Positions 1 through 9,411 are shown, numbered from the stretch's first letter. The stretch is DNA of 64,000 nucleotides from Pseudomonadales bacterium (GCA_028223755.1 JAOIUY010000011.1:1-64000); one strand, 5' to 3'. Made by a program: numbers and translations. The notes: generated from the sequence alone by a model not told the origin.

Positions 1-51
1 GTCTTGACTGTGAACTTGACCTTGAACCCAACTCAAAAAAGCTAGCCTTCT

Positions 52-330
52 TTAGCGGCTACCCCAAATCTTAGCCACAGCGCGTTCACTCCCCAGCGCC
101 CCAACCACCAAGCAAACAAAACTCGCGCCGCCAAAAATAATCATAGGAAAAGCAATCCCTAAGCCCGCATCTGCAGGAGACAAGAAAAACGTCACAGCGG
201 TTAATATCGAGAACAGCACGCTAATGACCAATAGAATTCGACGACTCATGGGTTTGTATTCATAAGGCTCATTGCCTTGCTCAAATACGTTGAGTAGCGG
301 AGAGAATAATTGTCGTAGTATTTTTTTCAT
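52..330 (-). CDS. small two-pass membrane protein, unknown function
   Basis: A 92-residue protein I do not recognise. The N-terminal ~28 residues are polar and contain a basic stretch (KPMSRR), followed by two hydrophobic helices, about residues 30-50 and 55-78, and a short basic C-terminus. This is the layout of a small inner-membrane protein with a cytoplasmic N-terminus. There is no clear Shine-Dalgarno before the ATG. It lies divergently from folD with about 230 bp between them. No domain or catalytic motif is visible, so no function is assigned. Confidence 0.55.
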   Translation of the reverse strand: MKKILRQLFSPLLNVFEQGNEPYEYKPMSRRILLVISVLFSILTAVTFFLSPADAGLGIAFPMIIFGGASFVCLVVGALGSERAVAKIWGSR

Positions 331-561
331 AATTGATAGGTTTGTTTAAAGTTTAAGTCAAAGAGATGATGCGCTTTATTCTAACAGTAGTACTCAGCTT
401 TTGCCCAGTTGTTGGGCAAGATCGGCCATCCAGTTATTATCGTCTAAGCCAGATCAAGGAACAGGCATAATTTAATATAATTTTGTTAGGAAAAGCGAGG
501 TTTATTCGCCAATAAGCGGTAAACTGTTTGAATATAATCGACCAATCAGTGGAGCTCGTAA

Positions 562-1425
562 GTGTCAAAAGTAATTGATGGTAAGCAGTTTGCCGATAAT
601 TTATGTGAAAAGCTAAAAGCCGAAGTCGCATTGCTGCAAGAACAGCACGATTTATCGCCTTGCATCGCCGTGGTGTTAGTGGGTGAAGATCCCGCAAGTC
701 AGGTTTATGTGCGCAATAAGGTGCGACGCTGTGAGCAACTAGGTATTCACTCCGTTGAGCATCGCCTAAGCGCTGAGACGACAGAAGCTGAGCTGCTAAC
801 ATTGATCGATCAACTCAATAATGATGATGCTATCCATGGCATTCTGGTCCAATTACCCGTGCCGGACCAAATTAATGATAAAGCCGTCCTCGCGGCTATT
901 TCACCGAAAAAAGATGTTGATGGCTTTCATATTGAAAATGTCGGCGCTATGGCGGTTGGCGAAAACCAAATGGTGCCATGTACTCCGTTAGGCTCGTTAA
1001 TGATGCTGCAGGATCACTTGGGTGATTTAAGCGGCAAGCATGCGGTTGTGATCGGTCGTTCGAATATTGTCGGTAAGCCAATGGCAACTTTGTTACTTCA
1101 GCAAAGCTGTACGGTGACGATTGTTCATTCGCGTACTGTGAATATCGAGTCGATTTGTCGTCAGGCGGATATTTTAGTTGCAGCAGTAGGAATTCCTAAT
1201 TTCGTCACAGCCGACTGGGTTAAAGAGGGTGCGGTTGTGATTGATGTCGGTATCAACCGTATCGAAGTTGATGGCAAAAGCCGTTTAGTTGGCGATGTTG
1301 ATTTTGATGATGTGCAAGAAAAAGTATCGGCTATTACACCTGTGCCTGGTGGCGTTGGGCCAATGACGATTGCTTGCTTGATGTATAACACTGTAGCTGC
1401 TGCAAAAATGCAAAATAATATCTAA
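562..1425 (+). CDS. folD: bifunctional methylenetetrahydrofolate dehydrogenase/cyclohydrolase FolD
   Basis: FolD interconverts 5,10-methylene-THF, 5,10-methenyl-THF and 10-formyl-THF in the cytosol, supplying one-carbon units for purines and formyl-Met. The 287-residue length is normal for the family. Visible hallmarks are the YVRNK segment with the catalytic lysine (about residues 50-54), the PVPDQI and KDVDG segments, the nucleotide-binding GRSNIVGKP motif (about 165-173) and the C-terminal [11 protein letters not shown] signature. The start is GTG, with GGAG seven bases upstream and an N-terminus (MSKVIDGK) that fits the family. It appears monocistronic. Confidence 0.97.
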   Translation: MSKVIDGKQFADNLCEKLKAEVALLQEQHDLSPCIAVVLVGEDPASQVYVRNKVRRCEQLGIHSVEHRLSAETTEAELLTLIDQLNNDDAIHGILVQLPVPDQINDKAVLAAISPKKDVDGFHIENVGAMAVGENQMVPCTPLGSLMMLQDHLGDLSGKHAVVIGRSNIVGKPMATLLLQQSCTVTIVHSRTVNIESICRQADILVAAVGIPNFVTADWVKEGAVVIDVGINRIEVDGKSRLVGDVDFDDVQEKVSAITPVPGGVGPMTIACLMYNTVAAAKMQNNI

Positions 1426-1492
1426 TCTATGTTTAATCCTGATTGTTAGGACGGTTATGCCTTAAGAATTTATGTCTTAAACGAGTCAGCCC

Positions 1493-3745
1493 ATGAGTTC
1501 ATCTGCAAAGCCACCCATTGGCGGTGGTGCCAAAAAAATTCTCTACACGTTGCAAACGGTTAAGCGGATTGGCCTGAGCAATTCAGCTAAGGCGCTCACA
1601 GCCAAAAATGCTTGTAAGGCATGTGGTTTGGGGATGGGCGGCCAGCAGGGCGGAATGACCAATGAGCAGGGTGACTTTCCTTCCGTCTGCAATAAAAGTG
1701 TCCAAGCACAATCTACTGATATCCAGCCACCTATACCCGATGAAGTTTTTGAACATACGATAGATGAGTTCCGCCGTTTAAGCGCCTATGAGATTGAACA
1801 TCTAGGTCGTCTTGATACCCCTTTATTTAAAGCTAAAGATAGCGACAAATTTCAAGCTGTTGATTGGGATTGGGCGCTGAATCATGCTGTACAAGCATTT
1901 TCTAACACAGAGGCTGAGCGGAGCTTTTTTTATTCGTCGGGTCGTTCGTCGAATGAGGCGGGCTTTATACTGCAGTTATTGGCTAGAGTGTATGGCACGA
2001 ATAACGTCAACAACTGTTCTTTTTATTGTCATCAGGCAACCGGTGTAGGTTTGTCGGAAACGATCGGCGTAGGTACAGCGACGGTCGAGTTAGATGATTT
2101 AGATGGCTGTGATTTAATTTTTGTTATCGGTGCTAATCCAGCTTCTAATCATCCACGATTTATCCATAAACTTCAGGCTTGTCGTGAGCGTGGAGGTAAA
2201 GTAGTTATTATCAATCCGGCTAAAGAACCGGGGTTGGTAAGATTTGGTTTACCTAAAAGTCCTAAGTCGCTCATTATTGGCGGCAGTGAAATCGCTTCAC
2301 ACTATTTACAGCCACACATAGGTAGTGACCTTGCTGTGTTCAAAGGTATTGCTAAGGCAGTGATACAGCGTTATGGCATTAGCAAAAAATTTATTAATGA
2401 ATACACCGAAAACTATACGGCTTTTGTTGAAGATATTAATGCGACATCTTGGGATGCAATAGAAACGTTATCGGGGTTGAGTAAGCAAAGTTTGCAAGAA
2501 ATTGCTAACGTTTACTGTCATGCAGAGAACGCTGTTTTCGCTTGGGGAATGGGTATTACCCATCATCAGCACGGTGTTGCTAATGTTGAATATATTTCTA
2601 ATTTAGCTTTATTGCGTGGCATGATTGGTAAGCGTTTTTCAGGTTTGTTACCGCTACGTGGCCACAGTAATGTTCAAGGTATTGGCACCATTGGTGTTAA
2701 GCCGGTTTTGGCCGATGACGTCTTAAACAAAATACAAGAAACGCTGAATGTCCAATTACCTAGTAAGGAGACTTCTCCCGGTAAAGATACTTTGGCTTGT
2801 CTTGAGGCTGCTGATCGTGGCGAGATAGATGCAGCTTTGATTATGGGCGGTAATTTATATGAGGCGACGCCTGATTCCAATTGGGCTGAGCAGATGATGG
2901 ATAAAATTGCTTGTAAGGTGTATCTAACAACTACATTGAATAAGGGGCATTTATCAGGCCTTGAAAATGGCGAAGCGATTATTTTTCCGGTTGCAGCCCG
3001 TGATGAAGAACCTGAGCCCACCACGCAGGAATCGATGTTTAATTATGTGCGGTATAGCGATGGCGGTATTAAACGTTTAGCTAATGTGCGTTCAGAGATT
3101 GACATCCTTACCGATTTCGCTCAACGATTGTTCTCTAATAAAACTTCATCAGATAACGAAATTGATAATGATGTAGATAATAAAAAAAATCAGCCATCAC
3201 TCGATTTTAGTGCGTTTCGTTCAAACAAAACGATTCGTGAAACGATTGCGAGTATTGTCCCAGGCATGGAAGACTTAGAAACGATTGACGTTGCAAAGCA
3301 AGAATTTCATGTGCGTAATCGTCTGATGCATAAGCCAGAATTTAAAAGGCCTAACGGAAAAGCAAAGTTTGTTGTTCATGATTTACCAGCCTTTAAGCGA
3401 GATAGTGAGTTTCCTATTCGTTTAATGAGTGTGCGCAGTGAGGGACAATTTAACTCGATCATTTATGAACAAAAAGACAGTTATCGTCAAGTTGACCAGC
3501 GCTGGTCGGTATTAATGAATCCTAAGAAAATTGCTTCACTAGGTATTAAAGCCGGTGATAAAGTGGATATTACTTCTGCAACAGGTGAGATGAAGGCGGT
3601 GACGGTATATCCTTTTGATTTGCCTGATGGTGACGTTATGGCTTACTACCCAGAAGCGAATGTATTGATTGGTCGAGCGCGAGATGCGCGAAGTAAAACG
3701 CCGGCTTTTAAATCGGTGGATGTTAAGTTAACCCCCTATAGTTAA
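1493..3745 (+). CDS. FdhF/YdeP-family molybdopterin oxidoreductase
   Basis: A 750-residue member of the molybdopterin oxidoreductase superfamily, closest in pattern to the YdeP group. An N-terminal Cys motif (C41-x2-C44 and C66) could carry an Fe-S centre. The NNCSFYCH segment (C175, C179) sits where formate dehydrogenases carry their active-site Cys/SeCys. IGANPASNHPR and the GHSNVQGIG segment are typical of bis-MGD binding. The C-terminal part (about 640-750) resembles the molydopterin dinucleotide-binding domain. There is no Tat or Sec signal, so it should be cytoplasmic. YdeP proteins are linked to acid resistance in enterics, but their substrate is not established. It is followed after about 20 bp by a phosphoribosyltransferase, which suggests co-transcription. 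No fdhD or electron-transfer subunit is adjacent. Confidence 0.88.
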   Translation: MSSSAKPPIGGGAKKILYTLQTVKRIGLSNSAKALTAKNACKACGLGMGGQQGGMTNEQGDFPSVCNKSVQAQSTDIQPPIPDEVFEHTIDEFRRLSAYEIEHLGRLDTPLFKAKDSDKFQAVDWDWALNHAVQAFSNTEAERSFFYSSGRSSNEAGFILQLLARVYGTNNVNNCSFYCHQATGVGLSETIGVGTATVELDDLDGCDLIFVIGANPASNHPRFIHKLQACRERGGKVVIINPAKEPGLVRFGLPKSPKSLIIGGSEIASHYLQPHIGSDLAVFKGIAKAVIQRYGISKKFINEYTENYTAFVEDINATSWDAIETLSGLSKQSLQEIANVYCHAENAVFAWGMGITHHQHGVANVEYISNLALLRGMIGKRFSGLLPLRGHSNVQGIGTIGVKPVLADDVLNKIQETLNVQLPSKETSPGKDTLACLEAADRGEIDAALIMGGNLYEATPDSNWAEQMMDKIACKVYLTTTLNKGHLSGLENGEAIIFPVAARDEEPEPTTQESMFNYVRYSDGGIKRLANVRSEIDILTDFAQRLFSNKTSSDNEIDNDVDNKKNQPSLDFSAFRSNKTIRETIASIVPGMEDLETIDVAKQEFHVRNRLMHKPEFKRPNGKAKFVVHDLPAFKRDSEFPIRLMSVRSEGQFNSIIYEQKDSYRQVDQRWSVLMNPKKIASLGIKAGDKVDITSATGEMKAVTVYPFDLPDGDVMAYYPEANVLIGRARDARSKTPAFKSVDVKLTPYS

Positions 3746-3766
3746 ACTCTGCTTTGATTGTTATCT

Positions 3767-4336
3767 ATGAATAAACGCTATATCACAGCAAACGAACTGC
3801 TTGAAGATTCTTTTGCATTAGCTTTAAAAATACTCGAAAGTGATTTCCGCCCAACATTTATTGTTGGTGTTTGGCGTGGTGGTGCACCGATAGGAATTGC
3901 TGTGCAGGAACTGTTAGATGTGTGTGGTGTAGCAACGGAGCATATTGCAATTAGAACATCGTCTTATCAGGAAATAGGCAAGCGCGATAAATCAGTACAG
4001 GTCCATGGTCTAGGTTATGTTATCGATACCACTAGGGCTGACGATAATTTACTGATTGTCGATGATGTACATGACAGTGGATTAAGTGTTGCGGAGTTGA
4101 TTAGGCAAATACAATTGCGTGGTGGTGATAATGCGCCGCAGGCAATAAAAGTGGCAACCGTTTATTTTAAGCCAGATCAATCAAAGGTTAGCTCCGTGCC
4201 GGATTATTATTTACATACCACTAATGATTGGCTGGTTTTTCCACATGAATTACAGGGCTTAACGGCTAAGGAGTTAGCTGAGAATAAGCCTGAAGTTGCG
4301 CCTATTATTAAGCGGCTTGAAATATTTAAAAAGTAA
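3767..4336 (+). CDS. phosphoribosyltransferase family protein
   Basis: A type I phosphoribosyltransferase of 189 residues. The PRPP-binding motif LLIVDDVHDSG (about residues 98-108) and the early VGVWRGGAPIG loop are both present, as in hypoxanthine/xanthine-guanine enzymes. The exact base specificity cannot be read from the sequence. I chose ATG at 3767 (MNKRYI...). An in-frame TTG at 3758 is also open, but neither has a convincing Shine-Dalgarno. It lies about 20 bp after the YdeP-type oxidoreductase, probably in one transcript. Its 3' end runs into an AT-rich degenerate tandem repeat (4321-4382). Confidence 0.85.
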   Translation: MNKRYITANELLEDSFALALKILESDFRPTFIVGVWRGGAPIGIAVQELLDVCGVATEHIAIRTSSYQEIGKRDKSVQVHGLGYVIDTTRADDNLLIVDDVHDSGLSVAELIRQIQLRGGDNAPQAIKVATVYFKPDQSKVSSVPDYYLHTTNDWLVFPHELQGLTAKELAENKPEVAPIIKRLEIFKK

Positions 4337-4382
4337 TATTCAAAAAATAACATTTAAAAAATAAAAGATTTAAATATTATTC
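4321..4382. repeat. AT-rich imperfect tandem repeat, ~15 bp period
   Basis: Four degenerate units built around ATTTAAAAAATAA begin at about 4321, 4335, 4352 and 4368. The first unit lies within the last codons of the phosphoribosyltransferase gene and the last reaches the end of pdxJ, so most of the array fills the convergent gap. It looks like local duplication rather than a hairpin terminator. Confidence 0.5.
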
Positions 4383-5171
4383 ACAGTGCAATAGCTCACA
4401 ATAAGCATCAATCGTTTTTATTAATCCCATCTCTAACGAATCAAGTGTCAGTGCATGACCTATTGATACTTCTAACAACCCCGGTAAGTCTCGATACTGC
4501 TGTAGGTTATCTAAATTTAAATCATGCCCAGCGTTAACGCCGAGCCCAATACTGTTGGCATGCTCTGCGGCTTTACAGTGCAGGCTAAACAGCTGATCTC
4601 TTTTAGCGGTATTGTTTTCATAGGCATCGGCATAAGGCCCCGTATAGAGTTCAATCCTATCGGCACCGATGGCTTTGGCGCGATTGATTTGTTCGATGTC
4701 GGGGTCCATAAATAAACTGACACGACAATTGAGTGCATGAATGCGTTGAATAATGCTTTCTAATTGGCTGGTATCGCCAGACAAATCAAAACCATGATCC
4801 GAGGTGAGCTGTGCATCGCTATCGGGTACGAGTGTCGCTTGCTCGGGTTTTGCTTGCGCTAAAATTTCTAAAAACCCAGGGTAGTCAGAGAAGTCATCAC
4901 GCGAGCTAGGGCAGGGTCCTGCAAAGGGATTACCTTCAATATTTAACTCAACACCTTGAGACGCCGCTAATGTTTTTAATTGATAACAATCTTCTGGACG
5001 AATATGGCGTTGATCTGGGCGAGGGTGAACGGTGAGTCCGTCGGCACCTGCGCTCAGTATTTTTTTTGCATAGTCGACAATATCCGGATTGTTTCCCGGT
5101 CTCGAATTACGAATTAACGCAATTTTATTGAGGTTGACACTAAGCACCGTCGTTGATTTTTTTTGACTCAT
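4377..5171 (-). CDS. pdxJ: pyridoxine 5'-phosphate synthase PdxJ
   Basis: PdxJ condenses 1-deoxy-D-xylulose 5-phosphate with 3-amino-2-oxopropyl phosphate to make pyridoxine 5'-phosphate, in DXP-dependent vitamin B6 synthesis. The 264-residue TIM-barrel protein shows the N-terminal SVNLNKIALIRNSR strand, the catalytic TVHPRPDQRHIR segment (about 47-58), and GLGVNAGHDLN and SIGHALT near the C-terminus. The HPRPDQRHI variant differs from the HLREDRRHI version of E. coli but is a known form of the family. It is not next to era-recO, its place in many relatives. Here it ends a leftward run of yciB, yciI, an SH3 protein and a cyclophilin. Confidence 0.93.
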   Translation of the reverse strand: MSQKKSTTVLSVNLNKIALIRNSRPGNNPDIVDYAKKILSAGADGLTVHPRPDQRHIRPEDCYQLKTLAASQGVELNIEGNPFAGPCPSSRDDFSDYPGFLEILAQAKPEQATLVPDSDAQLTSDHGFDLSGDTSQLESIIQRIHALNCRVSLFMDPDIEQINRAKAIGADRIELYTGPYADAYENNTAKRDQLFSLHCKAAEHANSIGLGVNAGHDLNLDNLQQYRDLPGLLEVSIGHALTLDSLEMGLIKTIDAYCELLHCE

Positions 5172-5181
5172 GATAAAATCA

Positions 5182-5853
5182 TTAATCCGTTAACGTTAAG
5201 TAAACGCGTTCAATAATAACAGGCTCTAAAGGCACATTTCGATGTCCGGCCATCATGCCGGTCGGTACGCTTTTTATTACTTCAATGATCGGCATACCTT
5301 CTGTTACTTCGCCGAATACGGCATAGCCCCAGCCTCGCGAATTTTTGCCGCGATGGTTGAGTGAGCGATTATCGGCAACATTAATAAAGAACTGGCTAGT
5401 CGCCGAGTGAGGTGCATTGGTGCGAGCCATGGCAATGCTACCAACATGATTAGTTAAGCCATTATCCGCTTCGTTGATAATGGGTGCGCGAGTCGATTTT
5501 TTTGTCATGTCTTGGGTAAAGCCACCACCTTGAATCATAAACGTGCCAATCACGCGATGAAATATCGTGCCATTATAAAAACCATTTTCTACGTACTGCA
5601 AAAAATTGGCTACGGTTAACGGGGCTTCTTCGGCGTTAAGTGTCACCGTAAAATCACCGGCGCTGGTCTCAAAAATAACGCTGGGTGATTCGGCCGCTTT
5701 TATTACAGCAGGTGTTTCTACAATAGCGCTTTTAACCGTTGTATTACTCTCGGCTGAGCAAGCTGATACAAAAATCATTGTCATTACTGCGATAATTCGC
5801 TTGCTGGCATAGGCAATGGTTTTATAAGACGGTGTTTTAAAAGTTTGTGACAT
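5182..5853 (-). CDS. peptidylprolyl isomerase, cyclophilin type, probable lipoprotein
   Basis: A 223-residue cyclophilin catalysing cis-trans isomerisation of prolyl bonds. A hydrophobic N-terminal segment (IIAVMTMIFVSACS) ends in a lipobox-like Ser-Ala-Cys, so the protein is probably a lipoprotein of the cell envelope. The catalytic core has FHRVIGTFMIQGGGFT, with the active-site Arg and Phe/Met, SQFFINVADN, and a YAVFGEVTEGM end. I chose ATG at 5853 (MSQTFK...) because GGAG lies nine bases upstream. A longer in-frame TTG start overlaps that ribosome site and is unlikely. pdxJ follows after about 10 bp. Confidence 0.92.
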   Translation of the reverse strand: MSQTFKTPSYKTIAYASKRIIAVMTMIFVSACSAESNTTVKSAIVETPAVIKAAESPSVIFETSAGDFTVTLNAEEAPLTVANFLQYVENGFYNGTIFHRVIGTFMIQGGGFTQDMTKKSTRAPIINEADNGLTNHVGSIAMARTNAPHSATSQFFINVADNRSLNHRGKNSRGWGYAVFGEVTEGMPIIEVIKSVPTGMMAGHRNVPLEPVIIERVYLTLTD

Positions 5854-5900
5854 TTTGTGGGTCTCCAAAAATATTGTCAGTCATCGATATTAAGCGAGTT

Positions 5901-6647
5901 TTAACTCCATTCCTTAGAGCGTGTTTTTGGTTTTAATTTGGGAAGTAGTATTGTTAGAAATACGCCAAATAAAACCGCGAGTGCGCCGCGAAGAAACCAT
6001 TCTTTGTCGCTTTTATCCGAGAGTCTAGAGTTGTTCGCTTGCAGCTCGGCAATTTCAATTTTTAACATCTCGTTTCTTTGCAATAGGTCACGATTGTTAG
6101 TGTCTAGATTAATTGCATTAGCTGATATCTTTTTTATGCTAGCAAGCTCAGCTGTGAGATTTTGATTTTGACGGGATAATAACTGCATCTGTTTTTGTGT
6201 GTCGCTATAGCTTTGCTCTGTCTCGCTATTGTTTTTTTCTAGTCGAGTTAATTTTTTCTGTAATTGCTGCTGCTTCTTTTGTGCATCAGCTAAACGTATT
6301 TTGGCAATGGGCGCGTTAGATAAGAATTGATTTTGGATCCAACCTTCGGTGCCTTTAGTTGTGACAACACGACTAAAATCACTTTCTTGATCAGTTTCTA
6401 ATACGGTGAGTTGCGTGCCTGTTTTTAAGCCGCGATGGATGATTCGGTGTTTGGTACTGTTGCCACTGTGCAGCGGCACATAAAAAACATCTGAGACATA
6501 ACGTATGTCTTTTGTTGCATTGGCGATATGATCGTCAGCATAAATATGAACGGTAGCCGTTTGAACCAATAGTAGTGCGCCTATGGCCGCGCTAAAAAAT
6601 TTACGACTAACACGGCAACTGTTTTTGATTAAGTTAATGATTTTCAT
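5901..6647 (-). CDS. SH3-domain/coiled-coil membrane protein (TIGR04211-like, YgiM group)
   Basis: A 248-residue envelope protein. It has an N-terminal signal-like hydrophobic segment (about 18-37), a bacterial SH3 domain (about 47-110; [13 protein letters not shown] opening and GWIQNQFL close), a long coiled coil rich in Gln, Lys and Glu (about 115-210), and a C-terminal transmembrane helix ([18 protein letters not shown]). This order matches the TIGR04211/YgiM family. The function is not firmly established; SH3b domains often bind cell-wall peptide. Its ATG overlaps the yciI stop codon (ATGA), which indicates translational coupling. Confidence 0.85.
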   Translation of the reverse strand: MKIINLIKNSCRVSRKFFSAAIGALLLVQTATVHIYADDHIANATKDIRYVSDVFYVPLHSGNSTKHRIIHRGLKTGTQLTVLETDQESDFSRVVTTKGTEGWIQNQFLSNAPIAKIRLADAQKKQQQLQKKLTRLEKNNSETEQSYSDTQKQMQLLSRQNQNLTAELASIKKISANAINLDTNNRDLLQRNEMLKIEIAELQANNSRLSDKSDKEWFLRGALAVLFGVFLTILLPKLKPKTRSKEWS

Positions 6648-6943
6648 GGAAGCACCTTCTTGTAAGGTTTAACGACGACTTTTTGATACACGCCAGCGGC
6701 AATATAAGGATCTTCATCAGCCCATGTCTGTGCATCGGCAAGGCTATCAAATGCGGCAATAACAAGACTACCCGTAAAACCGGCTTCGCCGGGATCTTCT
6801 GAATCAATTGCAGGATGCGGGCCGGCAACTAATAAGCGCCCTTGCGCTTTTAAGTCTTGTAGCCGCTCAATATGATCGCCACGCGCTTGCTGGCGCAGTG
6901 GCAAACTATTAGGGTTATCTTCGCTAATAATGGCGTAGAACAT
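6644..6943 (-). CDS. yciI: YciI-like protein
   Basis: A 99-residue dimeric alpha-beta protein of the YciI family (ferredoxin-like fold). Typical features are the opening [13 protein letters not shown], the R-x2-H pair (RGDHIERLQ) with [12 protein letters not shown], and the [23 protein letters not shown] core containing the conserved His/Asp residues. The biochemical role is unknown. yciB lies 31 bp upstream and the SH3 protein overlaps downstream. The yciB-yciI pairing is common in gammaproteobacteria. Confidence 0.88.
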   Translation of the reverse strand: MFYAIISEDNPNSLPLRQQARGDHIERLQDLKAQGRLLVAGPHPAIDSEDPGEAGFTGSLVIAAFDSLADAQTWADEDPYIAAGVYQKVVVKPYKKVLP

Positions 6944-6974
6944 AGTGGTGTTGTTTCCTTATCTTTTTAAGCGC

Positions 6975-7562
6975 TTAGCTGGATTGATCAGATTGGTCTT
7001 TCATATATGGAAATACAACGACCATGGTTAGTGTCATGAGCAATAGAGTGAAACCTATCGAGCTATAAAGTTTGTAGTCAACCCAAGCGGCTTGCGAGTA
7101 ATTGTAGGCAACGTAAATATTAAGAGCACCAACAATTAAAAAGTTAGCAATCCATAACTGATTTAAGCGTGTCCAAGCGATAGGGGGTAATTCAATTTGT
7201 TGGCCGAGCATTTTTTCTAGAAGACTTTGCTTGCCGAAAATTAGGCCACCTATTAATACTAGCGCTAGGCCCCAATTAAAAACGGTAGGTTTCCACTGGA
7301 TAAATAACTCGTTGCGTAAAATAAGCGTGGCCGAGCCGGCGACGACGATAACCGCAAAGAGCCAGAGCAGTTGTTTTTCGACTTTGCCGGTGATGAGTCG
7401 TGTCATTAGCAGCTGGATGGCGGTGGCGGCCATCAATACCGCGGTTGCCGAAAAGATGCCATCGAATTGATGACTAAAACCGAACAGTTGAAGCGTCTCT
7501 CCATCCATTTTGAAGGCGACAAAAAATAAAATTAACGGGATCAGGTCTAAAATTTGTTTCAT
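6975..7562 (-). CDS. yciB: inner-membrane septation protein YciB/IspZ
   Basis: A polytopic inner-membrane protein of 195 residues with five to six hydrophobic helices. It starts MKQILDLIPLILFFVAFK, as family members do, and has the characteristic KPTVFNWGLALVLIGG and RLNQLWIANFLIVGALNIYVAY segments. YciB links envelope synthesis and cell division through elongasome and divisome proteins. The start is supported by AGGA five bases upstream. It is the first gene of a leftward run yciB-yciI-SH3-cyclophilin-pdxJ. Confidence 0.94.
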   Translation of the reverse strand: MKQILDLIPLILFFVAFKMDGETLQLFGFSHQFDGIFSATAVLMAATAIQLLMTRLITGKVEKQLLWLFAVIVVAGSATLILRNELFIQWKPTVFNWGLALVLIGGLIFGKQSLLEKMLGQQIELPPIAWTRLNQLWIANFLIVGALNIYVAYNYSQAAWVDYKLYSSIGFTLLLMTLTMVVVFPYMKDQSDQSS

Positions 7563-7930
7563 GGGTTTCCTGTGATTTTTATGGTAAATTCATGGTACAT
7601 ACAAAATATGTGGGTTTTGGTTTCTTTCGGTATTACTTGGTCAGTATTGCTCGGCTTTTCTTGGTGGCTTTTTTTGATTTACCTAGATGTTGCTCGCGTT
7701 TCCCTGTTCAGTCTCTGATTCACGTTAGCCAGCACGCAATTTTACTCAAAAAAAAACCGCTTTTTGAACTGAAAATTGGATCGCCCTCACATTTTAATGA
7801 CGTTTTATCTTTTAAATACCTTTTTAGGCTTATCTAGGCTAACTTGGCTAGGTCTCTTTTTTATTCTAGCTTTAAGGCTAGATTGTATTGCTCACAGAGC
7901 ATAGCAGAACACAGTAGAGCGCAGTAACGA
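7563..7930. other. divergent intergenic region between yciB and rnm
   Basis: This 368-bp gap separates divergent operons and should hold both promoters. It contains a perfect short palindrome, TCTAGC-N6-GCTAGA (7865-7882), and nearby repeats of TAGGCT/GGCTAGG around 7825-7852 that precede a run of six T. An 81-codon open frame on the plus strand (7592-7837) has no ribosome site or recognisable protein features. I see no RNA gene. Confidence 0.4.
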
Positions 7931-8791
7931 ATGATATTCGATTTACATACACATAGCACCGCTTCTGATGGTGCATTATCACCTGAGGCTTTGCTCATTA
8001 GAGCGCAGTCGAATGGTGTGTCTCGTATGGCGCTGACTGACCACGATACCATTGCCGGCGTAAAAGTTCTTCAAGAGGCAATGGCTAAGCCAGATTTTGG
8101 CGATAAGGCTGGATCCCCGATTGAGTTAGTGGCAGGCGTAGAAATTAGCGCCGATATTGATGGGCACATCTATCATATTCTCGGTTTATGGTTGGATACT
8201 GAAAATATCGCACTGAATACTTTTTTAGAGGGTCAGCGACAGGTACGCGAGGCCCGCGCTGAGGCCATTGGCGAAAAGCTCGCCCGACAGGGCATTGCTG
8301 ATGCATTGCAAGGTGCTAAAGCGCTGGCCGGTGATGCGGTGCTAAGCCGTCCCCATTTTGCTCGCTATTTAGTAGAGCAGGGGCACTGCGATAAAGAGCA
8401 GCAGGCCTATAAGCGCTGGCTTGGCGCTGGTAAGTCGTGTGATGTGTCCTGTCAATGGCCGTCGGCTGAGGCAGCTATTGCCGCTATTCATGGGGCTGGT
8501 GGGCTGGCGGTGTTAGCACATCCTGATAAATATCGATTAACCCGCACTCGTATGCGGACTTTGCTTGAGGCTTTTAAAGCCGCTGGTGGCGATGGTTTGG
8601 AGCTGATTAGCGGCCGTCAAGATGACGCTATTACCGATTACTTGCTGCGTTTATCCCATAAATACGATTTGGCCTGTTCGACAGGTAGTGATTTCCATAG
8701 TCCCGAGCAAACATGGTCTGATTTGGGGTGTAACAACGCTTTACCTTCTACTGCTGTTCCCATTTGGTCACTGCTCTCTAGTCATTTATGA
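7931..8791 (+). CDS. rnm: PHP-domain phosphoesterase, RNase AM/TrpH-like
   Basis: A 286-residue PHP metallophosphoesterase of the YciV/TrpH group, which acts as a 5'-3' exoribonuclease on short RNAs and on 3',5'-nucleoside bisphosphates. Metal-binding motifs are visible: DLHTHSTASDG (residues 3-13), LTDHDT (about 36-41), VLAHPDKYR and GSDFHSP near the C-terminus. It overlaps the next gene (yciO-like) by an ATGA. The order rnm, yciO, scpA, scpB, rluB is conserved widely in gammaproteobacteria. Confidence 0.92.
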   Translation: MIFDLHTHSTASDGALSPEALLIRAQSNGVSRMALTDHDTIAGVKVLQEAMAKPDFGDKAGSPIELVAGVEISADIDGHIYHILGLWLDTENIALNTFLEGQRQVREARAEAIGEKLARQGIADALQGAKALAGDAVLSRPHFARYLVEQGHCDKEQQAYKRWLGAGKSCDVSCQWPSAEAAIAAIHGAGGLAVLAHPDKYRLTRTRMRTLLEAFKAAGGDGLELISGRQDDAITDYLLRLSHKYDLACSTGSDFHSPEQTWSDLGCNNALPSTAVPIWSLLSSHL

Positions 8792-9411
8792 GTCAATTTT
8801 TTCAAATTCATCCCGAAAATCCGCAAGCTCGACTGATCCGCCAAGCGTCGACGATTGTCCAGCAGGGCGGGGTTATCGTTTATCCCACCGATTCTGGCTA
8901 TGCGTTGGGTTGTCATTTAGGTGATAAGCAGGCTTTGGAGCGGATTCGTCGGATTCGACAGCTAGATGAAAAGCACAATTTCACTCTTGTTTGCCGCGAT
9001 TTATCCGAGCTGGCGGTTTATGCCAAGGTCGATAATATTGCTTATCGAGCGCTGCGAAGCCATACACCAGGCCCTTATACCTTTGTTTTGCTGGCAACGA
9101 ATGAGGTGCCGCGTCGAATTAAGCACCCAAAGCGCAAAACCATTGGGCTGCGAGTCCCCGATAACGTTATCGCTCAAAACCTTTTAGATACCCTAGGTGA
9201 GCCGATGATGAGTGTGACTCTGATTCTACCGGGGGATGATTTACCGCTGCTCGACCCCTATGAAATTCGCAGTGTTTTGCAGCAACAGGTCGATTTAGTC
9301 ATTGATGGCGGATATTGCGGCATGGAGGCGACAAGCGTCATTGATTTAAGTGATGAAACGCCAGTCATTATGCGGCGTGGCGCGGGTTCTACTAGCGAAT
9401 TTGAGGTCTGA
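8788..9411 (+). CDS. yciO: Sua5/YciO/YrdC-domain protein
   Basis: A 207-residue protein of the YrdC-like family. The YciO branch resembles the threonylcarbamoyl-AMP synthase used for t6A tRNA modification, but its own role is less certain. Family features are VIVYPTDSGYALGC, RIRRIRQLDEKHNFTLVC, PGPYTFVLLAT, KTIGLRVPDN and the ATSVIDLSD end. The family signature here is KHNFTLVC rather than the KRP..PL form of TsaC, which supports YciO. It is translationally coupled to rnm through an ATGA overlap. Confidence 0.9.
   Translation: MSQFFQIHPENPQARLIRQASTIVQQGGVIVYPTDSGYALGCHLGDKQALERIRRIRQLDEKHNFTLVCRDLSELAVYAKVDNIAYRALRSHTPGPYTFVLLATNEVPRRIKHPKRKTIGLRVPDNVIAQNLLDTLGEPMMSVTLILPGDDLPLLDPYEIRSVLQQQVDLVIDGGYCGMEATSVIDLSDETPVIMRRGAGSTSEFEV

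Noticed and set aside
437-802. 121-codon minus-strand frame overlapping folD
   Set aside because: It covers the 5' part of folD in antisense and has no recognisable features; it is a shadow frame.
7592-7837. 81-codon plus-strand frame between yciB and rnm
   Set aside because: No ribosome site, no protein-like composition or family, and it covers a divergent promoter region.
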